This document shows, one piece after another, positions 12,861-24,600 of a stretch of 64,000 nucleotides of DNA (position 1 is the first letter of the stretch; each line of letters begins with the position of its first letter). Below the pieces are notes generated by a model, which had not been told where the DNA came from, ran no database searches, and worked only from the letters and a program-made list of their open reading frames with translations. Both the position numbers and the translations under genes were made by a program. This stretch comes from Monosporascus cannonballus (Eukaryota; Ascomycota; Sordariomycetes; Xylariales), in NCBI GenBank assembly GCA_004154925.1, contig QJNS01000050.1, forward strand, positions 303,483-367,482. The letters run 5' to 3'.

Positions 12861-14001
12861 GGATGCTCCCTAGTTCCATTACATGTAGCGGCTCAGTTCA
12901 GGAGGATCTACTGTGGCGTAACCAACAGTGGAGCAGTACCGAAAGCGAGCAAAGAATGGGCAAATTGTTTAATTCCTCAGCAACCTGCACATCTTATTAC
13001 TTACACGCGGTATTTTACTCTGATTCCGAAGCACACCCTAATAAGGCATTCAGGAATTCTCAAAGTCTCCTAAAGCCACCTACGTAATTGCGAGGAAGCG
13101 GCTCATTGCGCCCGTTTTACACGCTCTAACTACTACAACCCCCATACCAGCTAATTAGGTACCTAGAATAAGTAATGGACTAATACGTGTTCGGAGTAAA
13201 ATGGCCGACTCAGATGCCCTCGTTTTAGCGTAGTGAGCTTATGAGCAGATTGGAAGAGGCCTTGTTTTTGTGGAGAGGGGTTGGCAGTGGGCTGAGAACC
13301 GGTGTCCTAAATAAGAAACGCGACTTTATTGGCAGTATGAGGTCATTTGGGAGGTGCTAATGATAAAGAAGATGTTAGGTACAAGTCTAGCCCTGAGCTT
13401 CAGTAGAAATACCCCTCCCGTACTGTGTGGCACCTTCAGAAGTACCTGTAATCTACTCCACCATTTCAAGCGACCGACCCGGTCGCCTCTTCTTTGATAT
13501 CGCGATAACCTCATTCTGGCTTCCAGCCTTCTAACTTTGATGACCTTCTGATAATCACAACAACGCATTCACCCACCCCCACTCCGCCCAGCGCGGACAA
13601 TTCTGATAAGAAGTAAAGGTTCTTCATGGTTTCACCACATGGAAGCCACCTTGCCACGGATCTCAGCCGGTATCGCAGGAAATCCACACAGGTATGACTT
13701 AGACAACCTGCCGCCATGAGCTTTTTAAAGGTGATGCATTTTGATGAAATGAGGCGGAAATGGAGCGTCTAAAGCGCTTTCTGATGTATATGGCGGTGAT
13801 TTCTGACGTATATGGGTGATTTAACGACTGGGCGTCACAAATTAGGCGTTAGTTAGCTTTCTGGTCGACAACGTTCTGACGGTCTGAAGAATTTCTGATG
13901 TACACGTATAGTCAGATCGTTAAAAGCGAAGGGTTTGACAGGGCTGATTGACTGTATGTTTGACGATATGCTGATAATATTCGGCTGAAGCATTCTGATG
14001 G
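12861..14001. other. Gene-free stretch with a diverged direct repeat
   Basis: No supported gene. It holds the first copy of a diverged ~115-bp repeat (13356-13470), a 27-bp motif at 13214-13240 shared with 16220-16246, and between 13740 and 14000 loosely repeated TTCTGATG/TTCTGACG phrases. Confidence 0.45.
13356..13470 (+). repeat. Diverged direct repeat, copy 1
   Basis: It shares the series GCTAATGAT, GGTACAAG, AGCCCT, GAAATACCCC and CACCTTCAGAAGTACCTG with 14585-14700. A rough by-eye identity of 75% suggests two old copies of an unclassified repeat flanking the solo LTR at 14002. Confidence 0.6.
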
Positions 14002-14396
14002 TGTGACGGCTAGGCGGTTTAACCAACCATTAAACCTTAGTCGTACGGGTTTATGTTGGCAGGAGTATCGTGGAATCTGAGCAACGGATACAGTAACGTG
14101 TCACGTCTCGTAACACCAAGGGTGCCTTGGGTAACGATGTTGTATTGCAAGCTGAAGCTATCTAAACTATGGGATTAATGAGCGTATATATCCTTATTCC
14201 GGCTCAAGGTGCTCAAAGCGGCTCAAACCCTTGAGCCCGTTAAACCCTTTGAGCTCCTTCGCCGGCTCAAGGGGCTCAAGGTGCTTGGCACCTTGAGACC
14301 TTTGAGCTGGTCACGTGATGTCTTGGCTAGGTTCGGAGCCTGACCTTTTCAAGCTTCCGACCGTTTCCCAGGAGCCAAGACCGTTAGGTCATAACA
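14002..14396. mobile_element. Solo LTR related to element D (395 bp)
   Basis: Begins TGTGACGG, ends TCATAACA, and is flanked by the perfect 5-bp TSD GATGG (13997-14001 and 14397-14401). The first ~190 bp align with the LTRs of element D at 33914 and 40179 (GGTTTAACCAACCATTAAAC, GCAGGAGTATCGTGG, CCAAGGGTGCCTTGG). The second half differs and is built of GCTCAAGG-type repeats (about 14200-14310). This copy is essentially un-RIPped and can serve as the reference for the mutated copies. Confidence 0.88.
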
Positions 14397-15351
14397 GATG
14401 GACCTGACGGTCTGGCGGTTCTGACTGATGATTTTAAGGACCTGATGATTGATTCGACAGCTTAAGAGACCAAAAAATGATGAATGCAAGCCAAAAACGG
14501 ATGAAAATTCATAATCCAGCCTCTGTTGAAGTCTGAGCGACCACCCTCCTCACCGAGGACACCAGAAAACGAGAGTTCATTAAGGTGGTCTAATGATGAG
14601 AATGAGGTACAAGCCAAGCCCTAGGCTCGAGTTGAAATACCCCCTCCTAACACACTGTATGGCTCCTTCAGAAGTACCTGCCATCTGTATGCAGCCCGTA
14701 CTTTCGGATCAGACAAATCTCACGATTCCAAAAGCTATATACGTATTAATCTGCTTCCTTAGTAAGTTGCATGACCCGTACAACACCTGGTAATGCCTTA
14801 CCTTTTGACTTGAACTGACATTATCACCGACCTGACTAACTACCGAACTTAACTGATCTTACTTACCGCCAACGGCCTTGCCCCGGACCAGGGGGTTCTG
14901 GGGTTTTAGCGAAGCCCCCCGCTAAAGCGATTGATGGCTTGTGAGGCATGCGCCAGTAGACCGAGTCAGCCGTTATGCGTAAAGGAGGGGTTGCTGTTAA
15001 CCAGGATTATTAACTTGGCGAGGTGGTTGGCAAAAATTATTGTCATGCTCTAACAATGCTTGTGTCCACTTCCATAGATAACTATGCCGTAAGTATTAAT
15101 TCTGAGCAAATAAAAACCAGAAAATAATATTTGTCCCTTAGAGATTATAGCAATACTTTAAGTTGGTATAAAATAGTATAATTAAAATATTTACCCGTTT
15201 CAAAAACGGTTGCAGGGTTTTACTAATAATAACGGCCACGCTGGTGTGAGTCGTCAAGAATGTCCTCGCTTGAGGCGCGTTAACTATATAAGATAGATCA
15301 ATGCCACTTTTTTTCAACGGTCGCTTGGCAATGCGCTATGCGAAGACGGAA
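14397..15351. other. Gene-free stretch
   Basis: Contains copy 2 of the diverged repeat (14585-14700), a small TTTAGCG/CGCTAAA inverted repeat near 14913-14936 and a short A+T-rich segment at about 15110-15220. The 66-codon frame at 14593-14793 lies in the repeat and is not supported as a gene. Confidence 0.45.
14585..14700 (+). repeat. Diverged direct repeat, copy 2
   Basis: Pairs with 13356-13470; see that entry. This copy shares GGTACAAG, GAAATACCCCC and CTCCTTCAGAAGTACCTG. Confidence 0.6.
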
Positions 15352-15465
15352 GCCAAGATGGCCGAGTGGTCTAAGGCGGCGGAGTCAAGATAACTCTTGA
15401 CTTGCGGTAACGCGAGTACAAATCCGCTAGAGAAATCTGCGTCGGTTCGAATCCGGCTCTTGGCA
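15352..15465 (+). tRNA. tRNA-Leu(CAA) with intron
   Basis: The acceptor stem GCCAAGA (15352-15358) pairs with TCTTGGC and a discriminator A (15465). An A box TGGCCGAGTGGTCTAAGG and a B box GGTTCGAATCC are present, and the T stem GTCGG/CCGGC closes. The anticodon stem GCGGA/TCCGC encloses GTCAAG, giving anticodon CAA for Leu (UUG codons). An intron of about 32 nt follows position 37; its TCTTGAC pairs with GTCAAGA around the anticodon, as in typical eukaryotic pre-tRNA introns. The 114-bp gene has the long variable arm of class II tRNAs and T-runs downstream (15469-15484) suited to Pol III termination. Confidence 0.93.
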
Positions 15466-15830
15466 CGTTTTATTTACTTTTTTCTGTATACTCTTTGCTC
15501 GTAGCAGAGCGCCGGAGCCTGCTACCGCGAAATGGATAGTTATAAATTTTAACTTTGTTTAAAACCCCAACTTTTTTCATTTAAATTTTTTAGGGAGATT
15601 TTATTGAATTTTTTAAAATATTCCTATTTCCAGAACATATGTAGTGGCGTTCTACTTTACGCTATAATCTACATACATATCGCATGTTGGCGCATTAGAA
15701 AAGCAAAATTACCGCACGTAAGGCTACCGCGTCGCCGCGACAAGCACAATATGCCCTCGTTTTAATAGTGTTAACCGTACGTCGACTATATGTCAACCAT
15801 GCATGCCGGCCTTTGGCGCATGACGGCTGG

Positions 15831-15993
15831 TGTCAGATATAAGGGACATCAGTTGTCTGTGTATTGATGACTAGTTGCAGGTGCTCTAGAACGCGCACTG
15901 CATTTTAAGGTGGTCTAGTCCCGGAACATATATGTTCCGATCAGAGGGAATCTTCCGTATATGGGGTGCTAGAGCACCCCCTGCTAGCTGACA
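15831..15993 (+). mobile_element. Solo LTR, TGTCAG/CTGACA family, copy 1 (163 bp)
   Basis: Begins TGTCAGATATAAGGGACATC and ends GCTAGCTGACA. Flanking 5-mers GCTGG (15826-15830) and ACTGG (15994-15998) differ by one G-to-A. It is a diverged inverted copy of 16576-16739, sharing CATATATGTTCCGATCAG and a GTGCTA(G/T)AGCAC palindrome. Confidence 0.7.
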
Positions 15994-16084
15994 ACTGGCT
16001 CGACCTGCTGGCGCAGGCTTCGCAAACCGTCATACGCCACCGGTCGGGAGGCCTGGCCCCCCCCAACTCCGGGATGTATGCCAG

Positions 16085-16575
16085 GTGGCGGGAATATTGT
16101 GGCAGGTTACCAAAACCTTCCTAATTAGGACGCCAAGATTTTCCTATTTAGGACGCGCCAAGACTTATTCTAAGGGAAAGGAACTTTTCGACATAATAAC
16201 CCTCGTTCATTACGTTCGCAAGCTCACTACGTTAAAACGAGGGCATTTGCTCTTTTCCATTTCTTTTTCTTCTAATAATGCGAAAAGGGTTGGGCATTCG
16301 CCACGTACAAAGCCGCCAAGCCATTCCTTGCTACAAGAGACCTTACGTTGTCAATCAACTCAGGAACCACGCTTATGTTGATGAAACATCCGCCGGAAGG
16401 CCACAAGGCGTTAGTCGCAACAATTTCTGAAACTACCTGTTCGGGAGTTATTTGCATAAGGAAATAGGAGTTATTTGATGTATTTCATTAGTTCAATTTG
16501 CCACGACCAGCAAAAACTAGGACCCATCGATAGAAAATTGTTACGACTAACGCCTTGTCGCCTTCCGGCGGATAC
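16085..16575. repeat. Inverted-repeat-rich spacer between two solo LTRs
   Basis: A 40-bp foldback is formed by arms 16388-16428 (ATCCGCCGGAAGGCCACAAG...) and 16537-16574 (its near reverse complement), with about a 110-bp loop. A second imperfect palindrome, CCTCGTT...AACGAGG, lies at 16201-16242. The 98-codon frame at 16085-16381 has no recognisable motif and I do not call it a gene. The foldback could be a small MITE; no clear TSD was found. Confidence 0.55.
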
Positions 16576-16739
16576 TGTCAGCTAGCCAGGTGTGCTATAG
16601 CACACCAAATACGGAAAGGTCACCTTCTGATCGGAACATATATACTCCGTTGCTAAGCTACACAAAAGTGGTACGCGTTGCGAGAACGCACGCAATTAGC
16701 TGAATACAACAACGCAACTGATATCCCCTATATCTGACA
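16576..16739 (-). mobile_element. Solo LTR, TGTCAG/CTGACA family, copy 2 (164 bp)
   Basis: Runs TGTCAGCTAGCC to TATCTGACA with the perfect 5-bp TSD GATAC (16571-16575 and 16740-16744). It lies in the opposite orientation to copy 1, so together they mimic the 163-bp terminal inverted repeats of one element. The separate TSD argues for independent LTR insertions. Confidence 0.8.
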
Positions 16740-16886
16740 GATACCCCTCCCCTCTGCCGGGCTCATTACGCGCCTAAGCTGGGCCGCACCCGTTACTTAA
16801 CAACACGGTACGTATACACAACTTATATGCTGCCTAATGTTTTGTTGCGCGATAACCGGAAAAGCTGGCTGCCTTGTAATTGATAA

Positions 16887-16903
16887 TGTCAGATATAAGG
16901 GAC
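16887..16903 (+). mobile_element. Solo LTR, TGTCAG family, copy 3, left 17 bp (split by element A)
   Basis: TGTCAGATATAAGGGAC is cut by element A at 16904 and resumes at 30560-30706. The two pieces add up to 164 bp (17+147), the same as copy 2. Confidence 0.75.
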
Positions 16904-17109
16904 TGTGAGAATACAGCCCCTATGAGGATGACGCTGGTAGCCGACCAGCCACCGATCAGCCACCGACCCACTTATTAATATAAATCCATTATCTGGCAGT
17001 TAATAGGAAACGCCAGATGGAAATAACTTAATATATTTATTTTTTGGAATTTATTTTACGATTGGTCGGAGATCACCTTACCCAGTTTGTAATTATCCAT
17101 TATCTTATA
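16904..17109 (+). repeat. Element A 5' LTR (206 bp)
   Basis: Begins TGTGAGAATACAGCCCC and ends TTATA (from TTACA). It still contains GCTGGTAGCCGACCAGCCACC, so it is far less mutated than the 3' LTR. Confidence 0.88.
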
Positions 17110-19304
17110 ATTTTTTCATTTATTATGGAAGGTAACGTAATAATTATTAGAAATAAAGCTCGCCGATTACAAAACGAACCTAAGTTATTAATCGAAAAAA
17201 CCGCCGATCGGAACCCAACCGACGAACCATCGATTACGATACGAAAATAAGCGAAAAAGCTTATAACGAAACTTTAACGAATAAAAAACCATAATTCTGG
17301 GAATCTCGAATTACTTTATATATATAATGAAAATACGTTCTAATAATTATTAATTAAACGGTCAGAAAATAGGCGTAATATAACAACCGTATTCCGGAGT
17401 TTAAAATAAAAAAAATAAATTTTTTAATAATAATTAGGTTTTGGAAATTATTTATTAACAAAATAAGTAATATTTGGAATTATTGCGATAATTAGCCGAA
17501 TAATAAATAATAATATAAATTAAAAAAGTACAATTTTATAAATTAATTGCGATATCGTCGTAAAAGCCTAAGGGCGATAAATAAATACCGCGTTATAATT
17601 ATTCGAAATTTTCCGAACGTACGTTAATTAAAAAAAATTAAAAAAAAGTTGTTACGGAAATTTATGCCGAAAAATTAAAAGGAAATATTTTTACTTATAT
17701 TGAATAGGATATGAGCCATATAAATATTTTTATTATAAACGTTTCACGATTATACCGTATTATATTTAATTATTTTAATTACGAAAAAAAATTAAAAATA
17801 AAAAATTTATAAATTTATATTAAGAAAAATTACGTGAATTTTGATTTTTTCAATAAGGAAAATAAGAAATAATTTATAAAATTATAATAATAATTTAATT
17901 AATTATCGTTAAATTTTTACGTTAAATAAAGGTTTTTAATATATAAATTAAAGTTTACGAATATTTTTAATCCGGCAAATAATTAGAATAATAAGCATTT
18001 TACTTTTTATTACTTTTATAAATTAATATTAAATTTACGAAATATTTTGTTGCGAAAAGACGTTAAATTAAAACAAATTAATAACGTAATAAATAAAGCA
18101 AAACGTTATGAAAACGGCTAAAAAAACAAAGGAAAATCTATTTTTTTTATTAAAAATATTAATAAAGATAAATAATTTTATTTTAATACTTTGGGAGAAA
18201 AAATTTCTAAAGCAAATTAAAAATATCGTATAAATATAATACAAATTACGAGCGTTTTTATATTCGGAAAGTAAATAATTACCGATTTAATTTTGAGCGG
18301 AATAAATCCGTATAACTTAATATCCTTAATTTTAATAAACATTTATGTAAATATTATAATTATAAAAAGCTAAGTTATAAAAATGTAAATTATAAATTAA
18401 AAAATAAATACGAAAACTTTATTATTCCGGCCATACGAAAATTAACCTTTAAAGGCCGTATAAAATATTATAATATATAACGATAAATTAAATTAATTCT
18501 TAAACGTAAACTTAAAAAAGTAATTAAAATAAACGTATACGTTTAATTTACTTCGGTTAATAATTATAAATTAATTAAAATAAAGTCGTGTTTTTAATAA
18601 AAGATATTTATTAAAAATAATACGAAAAATATAACAATATAATTAAATATTATAAATAAAACTTTAACTAAAAATTTAATTTTTAATTAGTTTTTATAAA
18701 TATTTCGAGTCTTATTAGCATTAACGGCATATATATTAAGTATTATAAGGCTTACGAATTTTTTGTTAGCATAATAAACAATAACGAGAATAAACGAAAA
18801 TTTAAATAAATTTATTTTGTAATATATCGTAATCGGAAAACGCTCGATTTTTTATGATTTAAATTAAAAATACATAAATTAAGTGTTTTATTAAATATAA
18901 TTATATATTAATAATTATATAAATTATTATAAAAGTTAACGGGCAGATAATTGTAAATTTAACGTTTTCCGGCAAATAAATTTATACCGTTAATTTAATA
19001 AACTTAATTAAAAAATTAAATATCCCGGAATTCGAGAAATAATTAAAAGAAATAACTAACTTTTTATATGCTTAAAAAATTTCCGGCGAACATATTCCGA
19101 AAAAGTAATAAAAAAATACCTTTATTATTAAGGGCAAAAAAATGTAATAAACCTAATCCAAAAGAAAACGCCTTTATTCGGCCAAATTTACCTTATTTTA
19201 GAAATCGAAAAGAAAGTATTCGAAAAATATATCCAAAGAAATTTAAAAATAAGCCGGATACGTTATTCGAAAACGGACGTAAAAGCATTAATATTATTTA
19301 TACT

Positions 19305-19560
19305 TAAAAAGGACGGTAATTTTTAATTATACGTCGATTATAAGGGGTTAAATCTGGTAACGATAAAAAACCGATACTTTTTGTTTTTAATTTTAAAAAT
19401 AATAAATTGCCGAAAAATGTTTAAAATATTTTTAAAAATTAATTTTAAGGATATTTATTACCGCATTAAGATTAAAAAAGGCGATTAATAAAAGATTGCT
19501 TTCCGAATGCGATAAGGGTAATTTAAATACATGGTTATATTATTTCGTTTTATTAACGCA
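19305..19560 (+). pseudogene. Element A reverse transcriptase remnant
   Basis: The frame reads KKDGNF, then YVDYKGLNLVTIKNRY, INFKDIYYRIKIKKGD and a degraded form of the PFG-TN motif (LFRFINALITF). These are conserved RT blocks of Ty3/Gypsy polymerases. TAA and TAG replace several Arg/Trp/Gln codons, as expected from RIP. Confidence 0.8.
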
Positions 19561-20841
19561 TTAATTACTTTTAAGAGTTATATATATATAATATTAATTA
19601 AATTAATTATATATAATTAATATATTTAAATTAATTAATTATGTATACTTAATATATTTACATTAATTAATTACATATACTTAATATATTTAAAGTATAT
19701 AATTATTTATTCGGATAACAAAAAGAATATACGAAATATTTTTAATTAATTTATAAGCGGTTATTATAATATTAATTATTTATTAAAATATCCAAATATA
19801 AATTTTTCCAAAAAAAATAAGATTTTTAAAATTTATAATTAATATTAACGGTTTGAAAATGGACCGCCGACGGGTCGATGTTATCAAAATATAGCCAAAA
19901 CCAAAATTAATCCATAATATTTAAATATTTTTAAGATTCGCAAATTTTTATCGCAAATTTATCTCTTATTATTCGCGTAATATCGAATTTATTATTAAGT
20001 TTTTAAAAAGGGCTTAAAATGAAAGTAAAATAATAAAATTCCGATGATCCGAAAAGGTTAAAAATTATTTTAAAATTTAAAAAATATTTTTTAATCGGTA
20101 ACTATTTTTCGATATTAAGATAACGCCAAAAATATTAAAATTGAAATAAACGTTTCGGTAAAAACTATATTAACGATATTTTTATAAAAATACGGAAAAT
20201 ATTAATACTTAATTATATATTGGTTGCGTATATTCAATCTAACCGAAAAACGATAACTTATAAGGTAACAAAAATTACTAATAATAATAAAAAACTTAAA
20301 ATATGAACGGTAATACTATAAAAGTACAACAATGTTTTTTTAATACTGATTAATTATATAACGTTAAAAAATATAATAAAGGCGCCGGCGCGTAATTTTA
20401 AAAGAAAATTAGCCCGATAAATTTACCATCTTACGTAATTTATTTTTAAGATCTAATACTAACTAAATACCGCCAATTCGGCGGATAAATTATTTAAACG
20501 CCCGGATTATAAAATTAGGGAAATCGTATATAAAAGTATAATTTTTACGATATTTAAAAGATTAGAATTTACGAATAATATGTCGAAAAACGAACGAAAA
20601 ATAATTCCAAATATATAACGCGATTTAAAGTATTATAAAGGGACAAAAGGCCTTATAAAAATAACGTAAAATTCGTTCGTTATAAAATTCTCAAAAAGAT
20701 TTTAAATAATAAAAATTTAAATAATTATTATTTACGTAAAAAAACGGAAAACGTTCGTTATATAATTATAGAAAGTTTTCGAAATAAAAATAAAGAATTA
20801 TTTATTTACCGAATTTATTATTTACGAATAGTAATATAAGT

Positions 20842-21279
20842 TATAACGAACCTGTCATACATCCACCTGGAGGTATAAGCAGTATCCGAAAAGGGTCTTG
20901 ATTTGCAGGTAACAATAGGGCGAGGAATAATTCAATGATCTGTTCGTTAAAGAGATTTAAATACTCTTCCCTTAATTAAAGAATGGTGCAGTTGCCTCTG
21001 ACTAAAAACTTAGATTGATAGCTAAGGAGCGAAAACTAAATAGGTGCTATTTACATAAAAGACCGATTCATTATATATCCCAATTCCTAAAGTGAGTGTA
21101 TCGTGGATCTATGTGATCTATGTGATTTATGTAATCTGGTCCCAGATCACTTAAATCACCTAGATCAACTAGATCACCTTTAAAAACCAAGCTTCCCTAT
21201 CCGGGGTTTAGCCGTAACAGGTCCGCGCTAGGCCTTAAAGGTTGGCCTCCTCGAGGCAGGAACCCCTGTTCCTGTAACA
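20842..21279. mobile_element. Solo LTR (438 bp) inside element A
   Basis: Begins TATAACGAACCTGTCATACA (a RIPped TGTAACG start), ends CCTGTTCCTGTAACA, and has the exact 5-bp TSD TAAGT (20837-20841 and 21280-21284). The middle contains GATCTATGTGATCTATGTGA facing GATCACTTAAATCACCTAGA, a potential hairpin at about 21102-21178. GC content is near normal, so the insertion is younger than the heavy mutation of element A or escaped it. Confidence 0.85.
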
Positions 21280-21438
21280 TAAGTACGAAATATAATAATA
21301 ATACGATTAATAATTAAATAATAGTAATTATAAATTTTAACTGTATTATAATCGAATTTCGAAATATTTAAGAAAAACAAAATTAGTACTAAGGTTATTA
21401 TTTATAATTAATACATTTTACCTCCTTTAACAAAAAAT

Positions 21439-21628
21439 TGTGACGGGCACGATGCGTAGGCTGAACGGAGGCACGGCTTAACGAAGGTTTATACTCAAGA
21501 TGAGGAGGAAAAGGGAGAAACAATTAGCCACTAGCGAGATAACCGCTTCCTATATACATATGGATAAATTCGGGCTAAGGAGCTCGCTCCGTAAGCCCGA
21601 GCCGCTTTATAGGCTTTAGCCTATAACA
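21439..21628 (-). repeat. Element C LTR, left (3' LTR of the - strand element)
   Basis: 190 bp. It aligns along its full length with 26867-27056, for example GGCTAAGGAGCTCGCT and GTAAGCCCGAGCCGC. Confidence 0.9.
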
Positions 21629-24600
21629 TCACCCCCTTTCTCGCCCTTAGGGAATAACGAGGCTGCGGCGAGGCGGCGGCGACTTTGCTTATACCTTTTT
21701 CCTTTTATCTTTGTTCGCACTTTTACGTTTTCGCCGACCCCGTTTTTATTTCCGAATAATTTTTTGAAATTATTAAGGGCAATTATATTTTCGAAGTTAT
21801 TACGTAGTTTTTATACTGGTTCGGCGTAACCTGTTTACTTTACGAATAGCTTTTTTCGGCGACCGCGGCCTACGCGTTTATTTTCGGCCTTTAATATACA
21901 TTTTATTATATTTTTTTTTCTTTTTTTAATAATATAAATAACGGTTAATTATTATTTAAGATTTAATTAAATAATAAATTTTTTATTATTAACTTTAAAA
22001 GATTTACGTTAAATTTTAAGTATATTCCCGACGGTATATTTAACTTTATGATATTATGCGGCGTAATTATAATAATTTTATATTTAACATATATTTAAAA
22101 TAATTTTTTAGATAATTACGGAATAATTACGTTTTTTAAATTTAATTATATTAAATCTTTTATTTCGAAATATAATATTTATTTTTTAGAAACGTTAATT
22201 AATTGCTTTATCCGGATTTGTATTAACGTTATAATTATTTATATAAATTCCGTACTTTTTTGTAACTTTTTGATAAAATTAATAACTTTTTTTACTTTGA
22301 GGATTAATTAGGTAATTACCGGTATTTTGTTAATAAGTTTTATATCGTACTTATAAATTTAAAAAAAAGTTTACTTTTAATAAAGAATTCCTGCCGTTAA
22401 AAGCTAATTATACTGCCGGTAAAAATTTAGCTTAATTATATTGTACGTAATTTATAAAATAATAAAAGTATGCGAAAATTTTTTGCTTAACTCTTTCCGT
22501 AATTCCGTCCGTTTGGGAGTAAAGAAATATATTAAATTATTATTATATATTTATTAAATTATATAAATAAGTCCAAAATTTATTCGTTTAATTATTCCTT
22601 TTATCGGATATTAATTTTTTAAAAAAGCCGTAATATTTCCAATAATAAGTAATAAAGCGTTAAACGTACGTTTTTGCGTTTATATTAGGTATCGGCTTTA
22701 AAATAACTGTTTTCGTTAAGTAATTATAGAATACCATAAGAAAACGGAGGTTCCCTTTTTATTTTGCCGGTAAATCGATTATAAAATTTACCGAAAAATC
22801 TGAATAAAATCGGTTTGGAATAGGTAAAGGCCGTAATAACTTTTTTTGTTTCCCTTTATACGTACGACCTGTTATATACGTTATAATTACGGCAAAAACG
22901 GCGTATATCCTAAATTTATTCCAGTTAATAATAATTACGGATTAATATTATTAACGTAATATCTTTTTTTGGGTGGCCGGTAATATAAAAGTCGTATACC
23001 CGTTAAATTAATAACGTTCGGAACGGTTTCCAAATAAGAACCTAAATATGTCCTTTAAATTATAAAAAACCTTTAGAATTAAAGAAGTATTCCGTTATAA
23101 AAACTTTTACCGCGTTTATAGCCGGAGGGAAATTACGTAATTTTTGAGTTACGGCGGCATACGCCATATTTAAGGTTTTATTTTTTGGCAACCCTTAAAT
23201 CCTATATTTCTTAAAGGTTTTTTTTAAGGAATATTTCCTTGCTAGGGGGTATAACCGGTCGTTCGTTATTTCCTTATTTTAGGTAAGTTACGGCCATTCG
23301 GACTTTTTGAATTTGCGTTAATTTATTAAATAATTATTTTTCCTTAATTAGCCGGGTTACTTACTTTTTAAGCCTAATATTCTTTTTACCGCGAAATACG
23401 TTTTATGGCTTACGAAACATAGTATTAGGTCGGTTTACTAGCTTATTAGGATAATATTTAAGTACGAAATTAAAGGCAGATAAAAAACCGGTTTATCGAA
23501 TTTACTTTTTAATAAGCTTATGAGTATTTATAAAGTACTGGAAATTCGCGTAATTTATTAAGATCGTAAAAGGGCTAATTAGCCTTTAAAGTTTTTTTTA
23601 TTCCGCCAGTATTTTAACGATAATTAATAACTTTTTATCGTATATTTCGTAATTATATTTAACTGGTAATAACTTTTTTAAAAAATACGTAATTAATCGC
23701 AGGCGTTTTAACGAATCGAATTAAGATAAATATTTTCCAGCTGCCCAGCCGGAATAATTTGTTTTTATTATTATTTCCTTTTCGGAATCCTAATACATAA
23801 AGATAAGCGTTATAATAAAAAACTTTTTAAATCGGTCGAAAACTTATTGTTCTTTATTTTTTCAGCGGAAAGGGGTCCTTTTTTAATTAATCGTAAAAAG
23901 GGAACCGTTACCCCGTTAAAAATTTTTATAAAGGTTTGGTATAAGTTAGCGAACCCGATAAAATTCTTAATCCCTTTTACGTTAATAGGGGCCTTTTATT
24001 TTTAAATAACGGTTACCTTTTTAAAATCGACTTTTAGGCTTATTCCTATTTCGATAATAAACTTTAGGTATTTCGTTTCCTAAATTGCAAATTCGCATTT
24101 ATCTGGGTCTAACTTTAATTCTACTTTCGTTAAACGGCGGAATACCAATTTAACCTTAGCTATATAATCGGTTCGAAAACCGGATAAATAAATTAATATA
24201 TTATTTATATATACGGAACAAAAATTATTAAAATAACGTTCCAGCATAATATTAATATAACGTTAAAAGGCAGCCGGTATACCGTTAAGGCCGAATAAGT
24301 ATATTAGCCATTCGAAAAACCTAAAACGTATACGGAACGCAATCTTTTATTTGTTTCCTTGGCAAATACGTAACCGGTAAAAAGCCGTTCGAATGTCGAA
24401 TTTCGTAAATTACCGGGCCTATAATAAAGTTCGTAACGTTTCTTTTATTAACGGAAAAGGGTAACGGTTTCGTTTCGTAATTTTATTTAATTTCCTATAA
24501 TTTACGTAAAACCGTAAACCCCTATTAGGTTTTTTTACAAATAATACCGGGATACTTATAAGGAAATTATTAGCCCGAATCCAATTTTTATAAAGCAAAT

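Noticed and set aside
16085..16381. 98-codon frame between solo LTRs
   Set aside because: Overlaps inverted repeats and shows no motif.
15831..16739. A 909-bp MITE/TIR DNA transposon with 163-bp inverted repeats
   Set aside because: Each arm has LTR-type TG...CA ends and its own 5-bp TSD, so two solo LTRs in opposite orientation explain it better.
19068..19307. 79-codon frame in element A as a separate small gene
   Set aside because: It lies directly upstream of the reverse transcriptase blocks and reads as an out-of-frame, RIPped part of the pol region.
20842..21279. CRISPR-like short repeats (GATCTATGTGATC series)
   Set aside because: Only a few imperfect units forming an inverted repeat inside a solo LTR of a eukaryotic genome.
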